A stretch of 64,000 bases of DNA, from positions 1,302,001 to 1,366,000 of the forward strand of contig CP065006.1 of NCBI GenBank assembly GCA_016699695.1, written 5' to 3'. The stretch comes from Bacteroidota bacterium. GTDB taxonomy: Bacteria; Bacteroidota; Bacteroidia; Bacteroidales; UBA10428. Of this stretch, positions 33,144-42,145 are shown piece after piece. The number at the start of each line of letters is the position of its first letter. The first letter of the stretch is position 1. The translations under genes and the position numbers were made by a program. The notes under the pieces were generated by a model that saw nothing but the letters and a program-made list of their open reading frames with translations, did no database searches and was not told where the DNA came from.

Positions 33144-36062
33144 TTATTTATCTTTCAAGACTTTTCTAGAATGAAATCCATCAAAAGTTAGAATATACAC
33201 CCCTGAAGGTAAATTATCGATGTTAATTTCACTTTCAGTCTGGTTAGCAACATTCATTTCAATTAGAAGATTTCCGTTAATGTTATATAATCTTAACACC
33301 TTAACATCATTTGTATGATAAGCCTTTAGTATACCATCTGGGAGGTATCTGGCCCAATATACTGAATTTAAATCTTGAATGTCTGAAATATCCGTGGAAG
33401 CAAATTCTAGTGCTTGATAAGTACCCGCACTTCTATGTTCTATTACATTTGAGATTAATCCATCTTTATTACAACCATAGGCGTAACCAATTATTCTATA
33501 TTTCATAGGCAATGTTGAAGGTACTCCATTGATGGAGTATGGCGAGGTTGCACCAATATGATATGATTTCCAGCTTGCACCGCCATCTGTTGAATACTGA
33601 AAACCTATTGTTTGATACACAGCACCATAGGTATTCCAATAATATTTTGCAGAAGTTCCACTTCTTTCAACTTTTTCGAGGGTTAAGGTTGGATAACAAT
33701 CTGCATGAATGATGGTATTGGATGCAGAAGTTGCGCAGCCAGGGGCATCGCCAACTATTCTGAATGTTATTGGTTTGATATTTGGTACATTCACGTAGGT
33801 ACAAGGCGATGTAGTACAACCTGATTTAGAAACCCAGGTGCTTCCTTGGTTAGTGGAATATTGAAGGGTTATAGTATTATTATTACTGCCAAAATAATAA
33901 TTTACAGATGTGCCATTACGTATTACTGTGCCTAAATTTGGCGCTGCACAAGGTTTATGCTCTATTACATTTGAAATAACTCCATCCTCACCACATGCAA
34001 AAGGAAAGGTAATTATTCTGTATTGAATGGGTTTTACATCAGGAATGTTTGAAAATTGTCTAGGTGATGTTTGAGTACCAGTTGAAATTGTTTCTGATAT
34101 CCAATTATTGCCACCATCGGTAGAATATTGAAATTTAATTTGTCCGTATGTAGTATTATTAATCCAATGATATGTTACTGAAGTTCCACTTCTTACTATG
34201 TTTGTTAGTGTAGCTGGTGTGCAATTGGGTATAATTATTTGATTTGATATAGCTGTGGCACATCCAGGTGCGTCCCCTAATACTCTGTAAACAATTGGTT
34301 TTTTATCGGGCACATTGTAAAAAACACAGGGCGATGTTGATGTACATCCTGTTTGCGATTTCCAATTACTGCCTTGATCGTCTGAATATTGTAGGGTAAT
34401 GGTAGGGTTTCCATTACTATTGTAATTAAAACTCACCGAGGTACCATCGCGAGTAACACTGTTGAGGTATGGAGGTTTTTGGTCAATTATATTTGACTTT
34501 ACTTCGCAGCCATAGGTACATGAAACTACTTTGTATGATATTGGTTTAACATTGGGCACACTTGACAATGTACGTGGTGAAATGGCAGTGCCAGGCTTAG
34601 ACACCCATATACTACCTCCATTTGTAGAATACTCCAAACGAATGGTATTGTTGCTTATCCCATTATTATTCCAAAAATATGAGACGTTTGTATTATTTCT
34701 TTCAACCCTTTCTAATATCGGGGCAATATTGCAATTGGCCTCAATTCGAGTATTTGATTTAGTAATACCCTGAGTTAAACTGTTTTCTACTATTCTCAGG
34801 CCAATGGGCTTTTGATCGGGAATGTTTTCAAAAATATAAGGACTAGAAGTACTTGCAGTTGTTGCCTGATTCCAAGTTTTTCCTTCATCTGTCGAATATT
34901 GTAATGTAATTGTACTATTAACCTGATTAGAAACAATGCAAGAAATTGTTGTTCCTGTTCTTGATGATGTCACAAAATAAGGAAATCCATGCCGAATAAC
35001 ATTTGAGGCATATTGGCTGCAACCAGCTATCGATTCAATAATTCTGTATTGCATTCCAAAAGTATCAGGTACATTCGACCACGTGCGAGGGGAATTTCCA
35101 GTACTTGAATAATTCGATTTCCAAGTTTTTCCATCAATAGAATATTCAAGAGTAATTTTAGAAGAACCAGTATAATTACTTCTAAAAAAGTACTCAACAT
35201 TGGTGCCATTTCTTAATACTTTATCCAGTATTGGAGCAGTGTTTGTGCAATTGGAGTTATTATTACCAACTGTGCTGGAGTAAAGAACATATGCTTCCTC
35301 TAAACAGCCACTTTGAATAAAAGTGTAGGGTATCCAGAAGAAACCCATATCTCCTCCATCCGTACCCCATGAGTTTTGGACTTTAACCATACCAGTACTT
35401 TTCCCATCGGTTTTATTATCATCATACCCAATTATGCAAACAGCATGAGAATATTCAGATTGGCCAGTATTATTATCCCAAACACCTGTCTTCTTATTCC
35501 ACATGCTAAAAAATGAATCATAAATTGGGATACTGATTATTATTGGATAACCATAATTTAACTTACTCTTTATTTCAGCAATGTCATTTTTGTTTGCAAG
35601 TCTGCCAAAGTTTAATGCTTTGTTTTGGGCTGCATCGGAAATTTGGGTGGCATTAGGCTGTGTAAAGCAATCATATTCAACATAAGGCATATTCTTCCAT
35701 GAACAAACCCCTTGTTCCTTAATAAGAGTTAATGCATCTGGAACAGTTAAACCACAACCATTGCCGCAACCCACTTCTTGAGTACAATGTGTTAATTGAT
35801 TAAATATATAGCTTGGGCTTCGTGTGGCAATAGTCCAATCGTTGAATTTCGAATTCAACATTATAGAATAGCAGCAATATCCGCTAGCCCATGCCACACA
35901 AGAACCTTGTGACGCTTGATTGCCGACCATTGGAGTGCTTAGTACAAGTTTTAAAGGTAAAACTTTTGAAATTGCCTTTGTTGGTGCATTTTTCTTTAAT
36001 GTTTCTAAATCAGCAACAGGAACTTTTTCATACTCTTCTTTAGAAAGTGGACGCAGCCCCAT
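33144..36062 (-). pseudogene. T9SS-exported papain-like (C1A) protease, main body; signal peptide split off by an IS
   Basis: The remaining 972-codon frame starts at an internal ATG and lacks a signal peptide. The C1A catalytic set is intact: Gln49 and Cys55 in NQASQGSCVAWAS, His206 in SHAVCIIGYDD, Asn230 in QNSWGTDGG. Seven repeats of ~80-90 residues follow (~275-880), each with a LxYSxDxGxxW core and a VPxxxPIxxRI strand. The last ~70 residues, ending in IDNLPSGVYILTF and KVLKDK, are a type A T9SS sorting domain. The original first 17 codons lie on the far side of an IS701-family element (37610-37661). Precise excision would restore the gene; as it stands export is unlikely. Codon use is AT-rich like the genes to the right. 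Confidence 0.9.
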
Positions 36063-36109
36063 CCCAGGCTCCTGCGAAGAAACAAATTGTAGATTAATAA
36101 AAAGACAGC

Positions 36110-36113
36110 ATAA
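36110..36113. repeat. Target-site duplication, left copy
   Basis: ATAA directly outside the left inverted repeat; identical ATAA at 37610-37613. The protease reading frame is restored exactly when the element plus one copy is removed. Confidence 0.88.
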
Positions 36114-37609
36114 TTCTACTTTAACAGATTTACAATTTTGAATATGAGTAATTTATATCACGCTGTCGTTTTAAATGCCGGTCATAAATTCTATCAATCA
36201 TTTGTTCTTCGGTCATCTGTTTATAAAGTTTAAAAGTGATAAATTCTTTAATATCACGAGCCGATAGTAAAGGTAAATCATCAAAGCAATGCAATTTTTC
36301 TTTTAAAATAAATGACGAGACCAAAAAGTTTAATGCAACCTGGTGTTGCCATGCAAGCCATTTTCGTGTCTGAAACTGGTCTAGCCCGAGTATCTGTTTT
36401 GATTCTTTTATGCAATGTTCTACAAAGTACCGTTGTGCTTGCATATAGGCTATAGCTTTCTTAGTGTATTGTTCAAGATTAGCATTGGTAAAAGAATATT
36501 TTATTTCGTCCTTGCCTTCTTTGGTTTTCGTTTTACGGATAACCAGTAACCTTTGCTCTACTTGCATTTTACTGTTATTGATTATCCAAAGCTTTATAAA
36601 ATGATAGTCAGCTACAAGAACTCCTTTGGCTGTATTACGAACACTAATACGCTGCCAATTTTCGTCATTTAAAGTCTGTAAATATTTTGATACACTTAAT
36701 TCGTCTGTAGTTGCTTTTAATTTCTTGGGTTCACGACCCTTATTGCTTTTTCGCTCGGGAATAGCCAAGTCAGGACGTTCCAAATATATTTTTTGGTCTT
36801 TATGGATATCCAGCATGTACAGATAACCAAGCAAATCTATGCTGCTGGCAAAATCCACATCGTTACCATAATAACCATCGCCTCCAATAAAATCGAAGAT
36901 GATGCCATTGGTTACTTGCTGGCGAATAATTTCTAATGCCAGTTCGAGCTTAGTTTTAAATGTTCGGTGCTTTACAGGAACGCCTGCTTTTTCGCATCTT
37001 GTCTTGTCGTCACACCAAGCCTTGGGAAGGTATAGTCGGGCATCAACCATTGATGCAAAATCCCCATTACTTAAACAAGCAAATACCGCAACCTGACTAT
37101 TTGATAGTTTCCCTACATTCCCACAATATTGATGTCCAACGCCTACGCTATGGTCGCCTTTTTTTACCCAACCACTTTCATCAATAATCAATCCTGTAAG
37201 TTTTCTTTTGGGTAAAACCTGGCTTACTTCCTGGGCTACTTGATTTATCAAAACTCGATGATCCCAGTTAGACTCAGTTATAAAGTGCTGCATTTGATGG
37301 TAGTTAGCTCCCAAATCTTCGCTTATTCTTTCAATATTGCGCATCTGACTTTGTATTATTCCTAATGAATATTGCTGTGCTTTGTCAAAGAACTTCTTTG
37401 TTGAATTACAAAATACATGCTGATAATCATTAAGGTGAACACTAACTCGCTCTATTACAGAGGTCAGTGTTTTCCATATCGATTATTATTTTTACGTTGT
37501 ATTAAACATTTTTCGGAACGATAAGCCTGTTTTTCTGTGCATTGAAGATACTGAATTTCCTTGAAATATCAATGTTTACAAGGGTTTTGTTTAATCTGTT
37601 AAAGTAGAA
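36114..37609 (-). mobile_element. Complete IS701-family insertion sequence, 1496 bp
   Basis: Perfect 17-bp terminal inverted repeats: TTCTACTTTAACAGATT at 36114-36130 and its complement at 37593-37609. They are bounded by a 4-bp target duplication ATAA. It carries one DDE transposase gene on the minus strand, in the same direction as the disrupted protease. The left inverted repeat abuts the transposase stop codon, which begins at 36132. Its outside sequence on both sides belongs to one gene. Confidence 0.94.
36130..37344 (-). CDS. IS701-family DDE transposase
   Basis: 404 residues from the ATG at 37344. Family features are IERISEDLGANYHQMQHFI, the first catalytic Asp in GLIIDESGWVKKG, HQYCGNVGK, DARLYLPKAW, the second Asp in FIGGDGYYG, and the C-terminal Glu in an R-(3)-E-(6)-K arrangement (RYFVEHCIKESK). 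IS701 proteins usually have ~50 more residues at the N-terminus. The frame here does continue upstream for about 45 codons with family-like sequence but no ATG, GTG or TTG; an ATG at 37477 lies in another frame. So the annotated start may be a shortened one, or the element may carry a small frameshift. Confidence 0.92.
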   Translation of the reverse strand: MRNIERISEDLGANYHQMQHFITESNWDHRVLINQVAQEVSQVLPKRKLTGLIIDESGWVKKGDHSVGVGHQYCGNVGKLSNSQVAVFACLSNGDFASMVDARLYLPKAWCDDKTRCEKAGVPVKHRTFKTKLELALEIIRQQVTNGIIFDFIGGDGYYGNDVDFASSIDLLGYLYMLDIHKDQKIYLERPDLAIPERKSNKGREPKKLKATTDELSVSKYLQTLNDENWQRISVRNTAKGVLVADYHFIKLWIINNSKMQVEQRLLVIRKTKTKEGKDEIKYSFTNANLEQYTKKAIAYMQAQRYFVEHCIKESKQILGLDQFQTRKWLAWQHQVALNFLVSSFILKEKLHCFDDLPLLSARDIKEFITFKLYKQMTEEQMIDRIYDRHLKRQRDINYSYSKL

Positions 37610-37661
37610 ATAAAATGATAAAATATATTTTCCAACTTTTTGCTGTTGTTAATGCATTCAT
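37610..37661 (-). pseudogene. Detached 5' end (start codon and signal peptide) of the T9SS protease gene
   Basis: From the ATG at 37661 the minus strand reads MNALTTAKSWKIYFIIL and stops inside a codon at the target duplication. Joined to 36109 downward it continues CCLFINLQFVSSQ and then EPGMGLRPLS of the main body in frame. The joined N-terminus is a textbook signal peptide with a basic start, a hydrophobic core and a small-residue cleavage region. Confidence 0.87.
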
Positions 37662-38234
37662 GATTGAAGGATTTATAGGGTTAGTATTTATATTTTATTC
37701 CTTATTCGTCTTTTTCTACATTAATTCAAGGAAGAACCTAAACCTATTGCAGAAAAACCAGAATTAATTTAGATTTTGGCAAAACAATAATATGCAAAAA
37801 GAATTAATCTTAAAGATTAGATGAGAAAGTTTCTTAATTTTTTATTCTACCTGCTGTATTGAAAAAAAAGCTAACCTAACCATGGACAATAGGACAAGCC
37901 CAGCAAAATAATCGATGTTTCACAAATGTTTAAAATGTACCACTCACTATACGACCCAAAAAGAAAATGAGGTTTTTAAATAAAACTTAAGGAAGAACTT
38001 GGTATAAAAAGCCTCGCAAGAAATTAAGCTTACAGGGTAGGAAATCTGAGAGGATAGCCAGCCTTCTATTAAAGCCATATCGTATTTCGAATAGATTTCA
38101 ACTTTTGTTTTATAATTCATGCTTGCATACTGCAAATTGTTTTAAAAGATAGATAAATTCGCCCTAGAAAAATCATTTTACTATTGATATTAACCTTCCG
38201 AATTATTTCTAATTTTTCCGCTATCTCCTTTTCC
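37662..38234. other. AT-rich intergenic region, 573 bp
   Basis: No convincing gene. A 50-codon plus-strand frame at 37615-37767 is the antisense of the protease signal peptide and is rejected. At 38001-38038 there is a degenerate copy of the hairpin sequence found as a terminator at 50174-50212. Confidence 0.45.
38001..38038. repeat. Degenerate copy of a terminator-like sequence
   Basis: Shares most bases, including CGCAAGAAATTAA, with 50174-50212, but the right arm has decayed (TTACAGGGT against TTGCGGGGT), so the hairpin is broken. Confidence 0.5.
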
Positions 38235-38954
38235 ATGTATTACTATTTCACCTGCTTTCTATTATTACTTAGCCTTTGTTTATCAGGCCAGGGTCTTCCT
38301 GTTTGCGACAGCTGCCAGATAATCGAACACAGGCATTACACCCTTTGCTACAGCGAAAAGCACGAACAGGCCAAATGGGTGTATTACGAACTTACTAAAG
38401 CAGAGGTGCAATCGAATACAGCCAGAAAAGAGGCCTTTCGGGAGGATGCGAAAGTGGCGACTGGCAGCGCAAGTCTTGCAGATTATAAATCCAGTGGGTA
38501 TGACCGCGGCCACCTTGCACCCGCTGCCGATATGGAGATGGACTCGTTGGCAATGGCCGAAAGTTTTTACATGAGCAACATGTCGCCGCAAAAACCCTCT
38601 TTTAACCGTGGAATCTGGAAAAAGCTGGAAATGCAGGTCAGAGACTGGGCTGTGCAGGAAGATACTATTCTGGTGGTTACCGGGCCTGTATTCGTCGATA
38701 ATCTCGGTGCTATTGGGGAGAATAGGGTTACCGTTCCGGGTTACTATTACAAAATAATACTGGATGTAACGGGTGAGAAAAAGATTGTTGCCTTTTTAAT
38801 GAAAAACGAAGCAAGCAGCGAAGAACTCTTCCATTTTACCATACCGGCAGACTCTCTTGAAGTCCTTACCGGAATAAATTTCTTCCCAGAGCTTGAAGCA
38901 ATTGTAGAAAAAGGTGAAAAAGGAAATGCCAATGGCTTCACTTTCACCCTATAA
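38235..38954 (+). CDS. Secreted DNA/RNA non-specific endonuclease (NUC1 family)
   Basis: The ATG at 38235 (MYYYFTCFLLLLSL) gives a clean signal peptide; an in-frame TTG at 38184 is less likely. The beta-beta-alpha-metal site is present as DRGHLAPAADM, followed by YMSNMSPQKPSFNRGIWKKLE with the metal-binding Asn. Total 239 residues, normal for the family. The enzyme cuts DNA and RNA with Mg2+ and is probably used for extracellular nutrient acquisition. Its base composition is closer to the core genes than that of its neighbours. Convergent with the MORN-repeat gene. Confidence 0.92.
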   Translation: MYYYFTCFLLLLSLCLSGQGLPVCDSCQIIEHRHYTLCYSEKHEQAKWVYYELTKAEVQSNTARKEAFREDAKVATGSASLADYKSSGYDRGHLAPAADMEMDSLAMAESFYMSNMSPQKPSFNRGIWKKLEMQVRDWAVQEDTILVVTGPVFVDNLGAIGENRVTVPGYYYKIILDVTGEKKIVAFLMKNEASSEELFHFTIPADSLEVLTGINFFPELEAIVEKGEKGNANGFTFTL

Positions 38955-38962
38955 GAACAAAC

Positions 38963-38978
38963 CCGAAGTTTTCTTCGG
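38963..38978. terminator. Short hairpin between convergent genes
   Basis: CCGAAG-TTTT-CTTCGG, 6-bp stem with 4-base loop, between the nuclease and the MORN-repeat gene. Weak T-runs. Confidence 0.5.
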
Positions 38979-38987
38979 ATAATATTC

Positions 38988-41771
38988 TTAATAGTTGTAC
39001 GATTCCACATTGTAGCTTCCATAAATGGAGCTCAAACCATCAATCACTTTTCTGATTTCATCCTGAAGCTTTTCTGTCGATTTGCTTTTAGGCAAATTGT
39101 ATTGGAAAGAGCTCACCTCAGAAGCGTTGGAATACTCTGATACTACTATTTTCTTAGTTTGCAAATCGAGTTTTAAGTACGAATTTTCGTCATAGGTGTT
39201 GAAGTATGCAAAGCTCCCATTTACAGGAAAGTTATCGCTGTAAACCCCACTTGCAATTACTTTGCCTTCAGTATTGTAAAAAGTTGCATCTCCTTCTTTT
39301 GTATTGTTCAAAAGGGTAATAACTGATTTTGCTGTGTTGTTGGAATAGTAGCTTGTTTCGATCAGATTTTCGCCTACCTGCTCACGCTTTTTTACCAGCA
39401 GGTCGGGTTGTTCGTAACCATACTCCATGTAGAGTATTTCAACACCATCTTTATACTGCGAATAGGTATTGTAGCTAAACTCCTCGCCTTCAAACTTCTG
39501 ATTGTCTTTATAAAAAAGGGTGTATTTTGGATTACCATCTATATAACTTACACTTTTTATGGTTTCGTCGTGTTCATAAGTAAGGGTATAATCCAACTTA
39601 TTGTCGGTATAATAACTTACTTCGCCATGAATGGCGCCATTGGAATAAGAAATTATCAGAGTGGGTTGATGCATCCAGTCAAACTCATAAACAACACCAT
39701 CCAGCGGCAGGTCATTCAGGTAAGTTGCTTTTGAAACTATTTCTCCCGCAGAGTTGTAAAAAACGGCTGGACCATTGGCATAACCGTTGCTGTAACTTAT
39801 TTCTCGTGCCAATATCCCATTGATGTAATGTTTCTGAATACCTTCGATAATTCCTTCTGAATAATTTGTAATTGTCAGGGGCACATAAGTGGAATAGTTG
39901 TCGAGCATTGTGTAATCAATACTTTCTCCATCGAGCATTCCGTTTTTATAGTTTTTTTTCCATAAAATGGCAAGAGAGTAGGAGTCTTGTCCAACCTCGG
40001 TTCCCTCAAAAGGCAAGCCATTTTGGTAGGTGCAATGATACTCCTTGTTGTTGACTAAATCGTATACTACAGAAGGGCCATTGTAATCCATGTCACTCAG
40101 CAGTTTCCCTTCTTCGTTGAAAGATTTCTTTCTGATAACTTCATTATTCCGATAAACCTCAATTGTGGAGATATTATCTGAATTAAAAGTAATATACTCG
40201 CCAAAATAGCCTAATTCATAATCTATCCTCAATTGACCTATTGGTTCACCTTCCATCGAAAAGTAGTTTCTCTCTTTCTCATAACCTCCTTGCATACGCG
40301 AAGTTTCCTTCACTGCTCCGGTAGAGTAATATTCCGTTGTCTGAGAGATATCGCCGTTTAATGCATACTCAGTTTTTGAAGTAGGCACTCCATATTCATA
40401 ATCAACTGTTAAAGTAATCACCCCATTCACATACTCGGTGACCCCTAAAATAACACTGTTATAGGTTAATATTTGCTTGCCATTATAGGGCTCGCCATTT
40501 CTATTCTCTAAATGGGCAATACAAACACCCAATGAATCGTAACTCTCTTCCATGAGTAAATCTTTGTAAGAGGCAAGTTTTCCATTTGAATGAAATGTTC
40601 TGGTCTCTACTATTTCACCCTCTTTATAACTTGCAACCGACATATAATACTCATCGGATACGCTGCCTTCCCAGGGTTCGTCCTCTTTATACATGGCTTT
40701 CCATTTCTCAAGGCCCACAGTATCATACTCTATACTATATCCTTCGGCCATTCCCTTTTTATATTCCCTTTGCGCACGCATTGCCCCATTCAAATAATAT
40801 TCAATGACTGTTCCCTCCAACTCGCCTTTTTGAAAAGGCCGGGTGCGCTCTATCTGATCCGCGTGAAGGCTCGTTAATTCGGAACCGAAAAAGTCGTATT
40901 GTACCCCAGTGTATGGTTCTCCATTTTTATAAGTCAACGAATCGAGAATTTCACCTTTCTGATTGTACACAATTTCAAGGCCTATATCGTTTGAACCATT
41001 TTCTTCCAAATATTCCACTTTTTTGATTTTCCCATTTGTGTAATAATAATTAACCGGACTTAAAATGGTGCCATTCTTAATATGTGCAATTTGAGTAACC
41101 ACCAATGGACTATGGCCATATGTTGCAAAAACTCCTGTTGCATTGGAGTATTCATAAGTCTCTATGTTATTCAAATCCCCGACAAACTCACCAAACTGAT
41201 TGTACTGACTTAATTTCCAGTACACACTATCTGTTTTAGTCCAAATCAGTTTGGCTTTGCTCAAAGAATCTGCACTCGAAGTGATATTCTTAATTATGTT
41301 TGAGTTTTCGTAATACTGTATGGAAATAACACCATACTGTTCAGATCCTACCGTTCCGGAATAAGGTACTCCCTGCTTATACTCAGCACTGGCAAGTTCG
41401 GATCCATCTTCGCGGTAGGAGGTGCAGTTTCCTTCCAATATACCATATACATAAAACTGTTTCTGCGACACTTTTCCATTCGGATAATACCAGGTTGTAA
41501 GGCCATCAAAGTTCTCTTCTGTTGGGTTTAAAACTACGCCTTCCATCTGAAGAGCGCCTGATACATAGTAGTCCTTCAGTAAATATCCCTTCTCTGTTTT
41601 AGTCATTGGGGGGCGGTAGAATTGCGCGTTTTCCCGCGAGCTTGGCTCCCAAGATTCATTGTAAAAGATAGTATCGGTTTGCTCGAAATAGAGGCTATCA
41701 GAAGTTATTGATTGAGAAAAGCCCTGATTAAACATCAAGAGCGATAAGATAGAACCGGTAATGAAATTCAC
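38988..41771 (-). CDS. Very long secreted MORN_2/YwqK-type repeat protein
   Basis: 927 residues from a GTG start at 41771, with a signal peptide ending NQGFSQ. Nearly the whole mature protein is a chain of ~20-25-residue units of the type YY.NGK(...)Y..G...G, such as TTWYYPNGKVSQKQFYVYG, EYYLNGAMRAQREYKKG and FYNTEGKVIASGVYSDN. These are the MORN_2 repeats of the YwqK 'antitoxin' superfamily, which form an extended beta sheet. A short helical tail follows (~895-927). No enzyme motif. Its partner may be a secreted toxin or a surface structure; none is adjacent except the convergent nuclease. Confidence 0.85.
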   Translation of the reverse strand: MNFITGSILSLLMFNQGFSQSITSDSLYFEQTDTIFYNESWEPSSRENAQFYRPPMTKTEKGYLLKDYYVSGALQMEGVVLNPTEENFDGLTTWYYPNGKVSQKQFYVYGILEGNCTSYREDGSELASAEYKQGVPYSGTVGSEQYGVISIQYYENSNIIKNITSSADSLSKAKLIWTKTDSVYWKLSQYNQFGEFVGDLNNIETYEYSNATGVFATYGHSPLVVTQIAHIKNGTILSPVNYYYTNGKIKKVEYLEENGSNDIGLEIVYNQKGEILDSLTYKNGEPYTGVQYDFFGSELTSLHADQIERTRPFQKGELEGTVIEYYLNGAMRAQREYKKGMAEGYSIEYDTVGLEKWKAMYKEDEPWEGSVSDEYYMSVASYKEGEIVETRTFHSNGKLASYKDLLMEESYDSLGVCIAHLENRNGEPYNGKQILTYNSVILGVTEYVNGVITLTVDYEYGVPTSKTEYALNGDISQTTEYYSTGAVKETSRMQGGYEKERNYFSMEGEPIGQLRIDYELGYFGEYITFNSDNISTIEVYRNNEVIRKKSFNEEGKLLSDMDYNGPSVVYDLVNNKEYHCTYQNGLPFEGTEVGQDSYSLAILWKKNYKNGMLDGESIDYTMLDNYSTYVPLTITNYSEGIIEGIQKHYINGILAREISYSNGYANGPAVFYNSAGEIVSKATYLNDLPLDGVVYEFDWMHQPTLIISYSNGAIHGEVSYYTDNKLDYTLTYEHDETIKSVSYIDGNPKYTLFYKDNQKFEGEEFSYNTYSQYKDGVEILYMEYGYEQPDLLVKKREQVGENLIETSYYSNNTAKSVITLLNNTKEGDATFYNTEGKVIASGVYSDNFPVNGSFAYFNTYDENSYLKLDLQTKKIVVSEYSNASEVSSFQYNLPKSKSTEKLQDEIRKVIDGLSSIYGSYNVESYNY

Positions 41772-42145
41772 AGTTTTAGTATTAGTTTAATAATGGAAAT
41801 TCTCTTCGAATATAAGTGTATTTGGCAAAATATCAACAATTGGGTTTGCTGATAATAGCTTTAATATTTGTGGGATGTGGCTGCTGTTGCATGATTCCCG
41901 AGGATCTATGGTATTGTTACTTACCATCACATAGAATTGATATTGGATATTCGAATTTAAATTCAATAATATTTCTTTTCACTAAATCTAATGGTTTGTA
42001 TTGTCTAAATAATTCGTAAGAGTTTTTTCTAACGTTTCGACTTATTACATTCAAAAATACGGAGTGTTTTATTTCCGATAAATAATGCCAAAAGCCATAC
42101 TTTGGGATTTATACTACCATTTGTTTTCCGAATAATAGGTTTATT
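41772..42145. other. AT-rich intergenic region, 374 bp
   Basis: It contains only a weak 67-codon plus-strand frame at 41816-42019. Otherwise no structure was seen. Confidence 0.4.
41816..42019 (+). CDS. Doubtful small lipoprotein-like ORF
   Basis: A 67-codon frame with a GTG start. It has a hydrophobic stretch LGLLIIALIFVGC followed by GCCC, which looks like a lipobox, then a Tyr/Ser-rich tail. No family is recognised and it has no ribosome site. It may be a chance frame in AT-rich DNA. Confidence 0.25.
   Translation: MYLAKYQQLGLLIIALIFVGCGCCCMIPEDLWYCYLPSHRIDIGYSNLNSIIFLFTKSNGLYCLNNS

Noticed and set aside
37615..37767. A 50-codon hydrophobic plus-strand frame starting MIKYIFQLFAVV
   Set aside because: It is the antisense of the protease signal peptide, whose in-frame junction across the IS is far stronger evidence; hydrophobic antisense frames are expected in AT-rich DNA.
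37947..38135. 62-codon minus-strand frame in the region right of the IS
   Set aside because: No signal, domain, ribosome site or composition support; it overlaps the decayed terminator copy.
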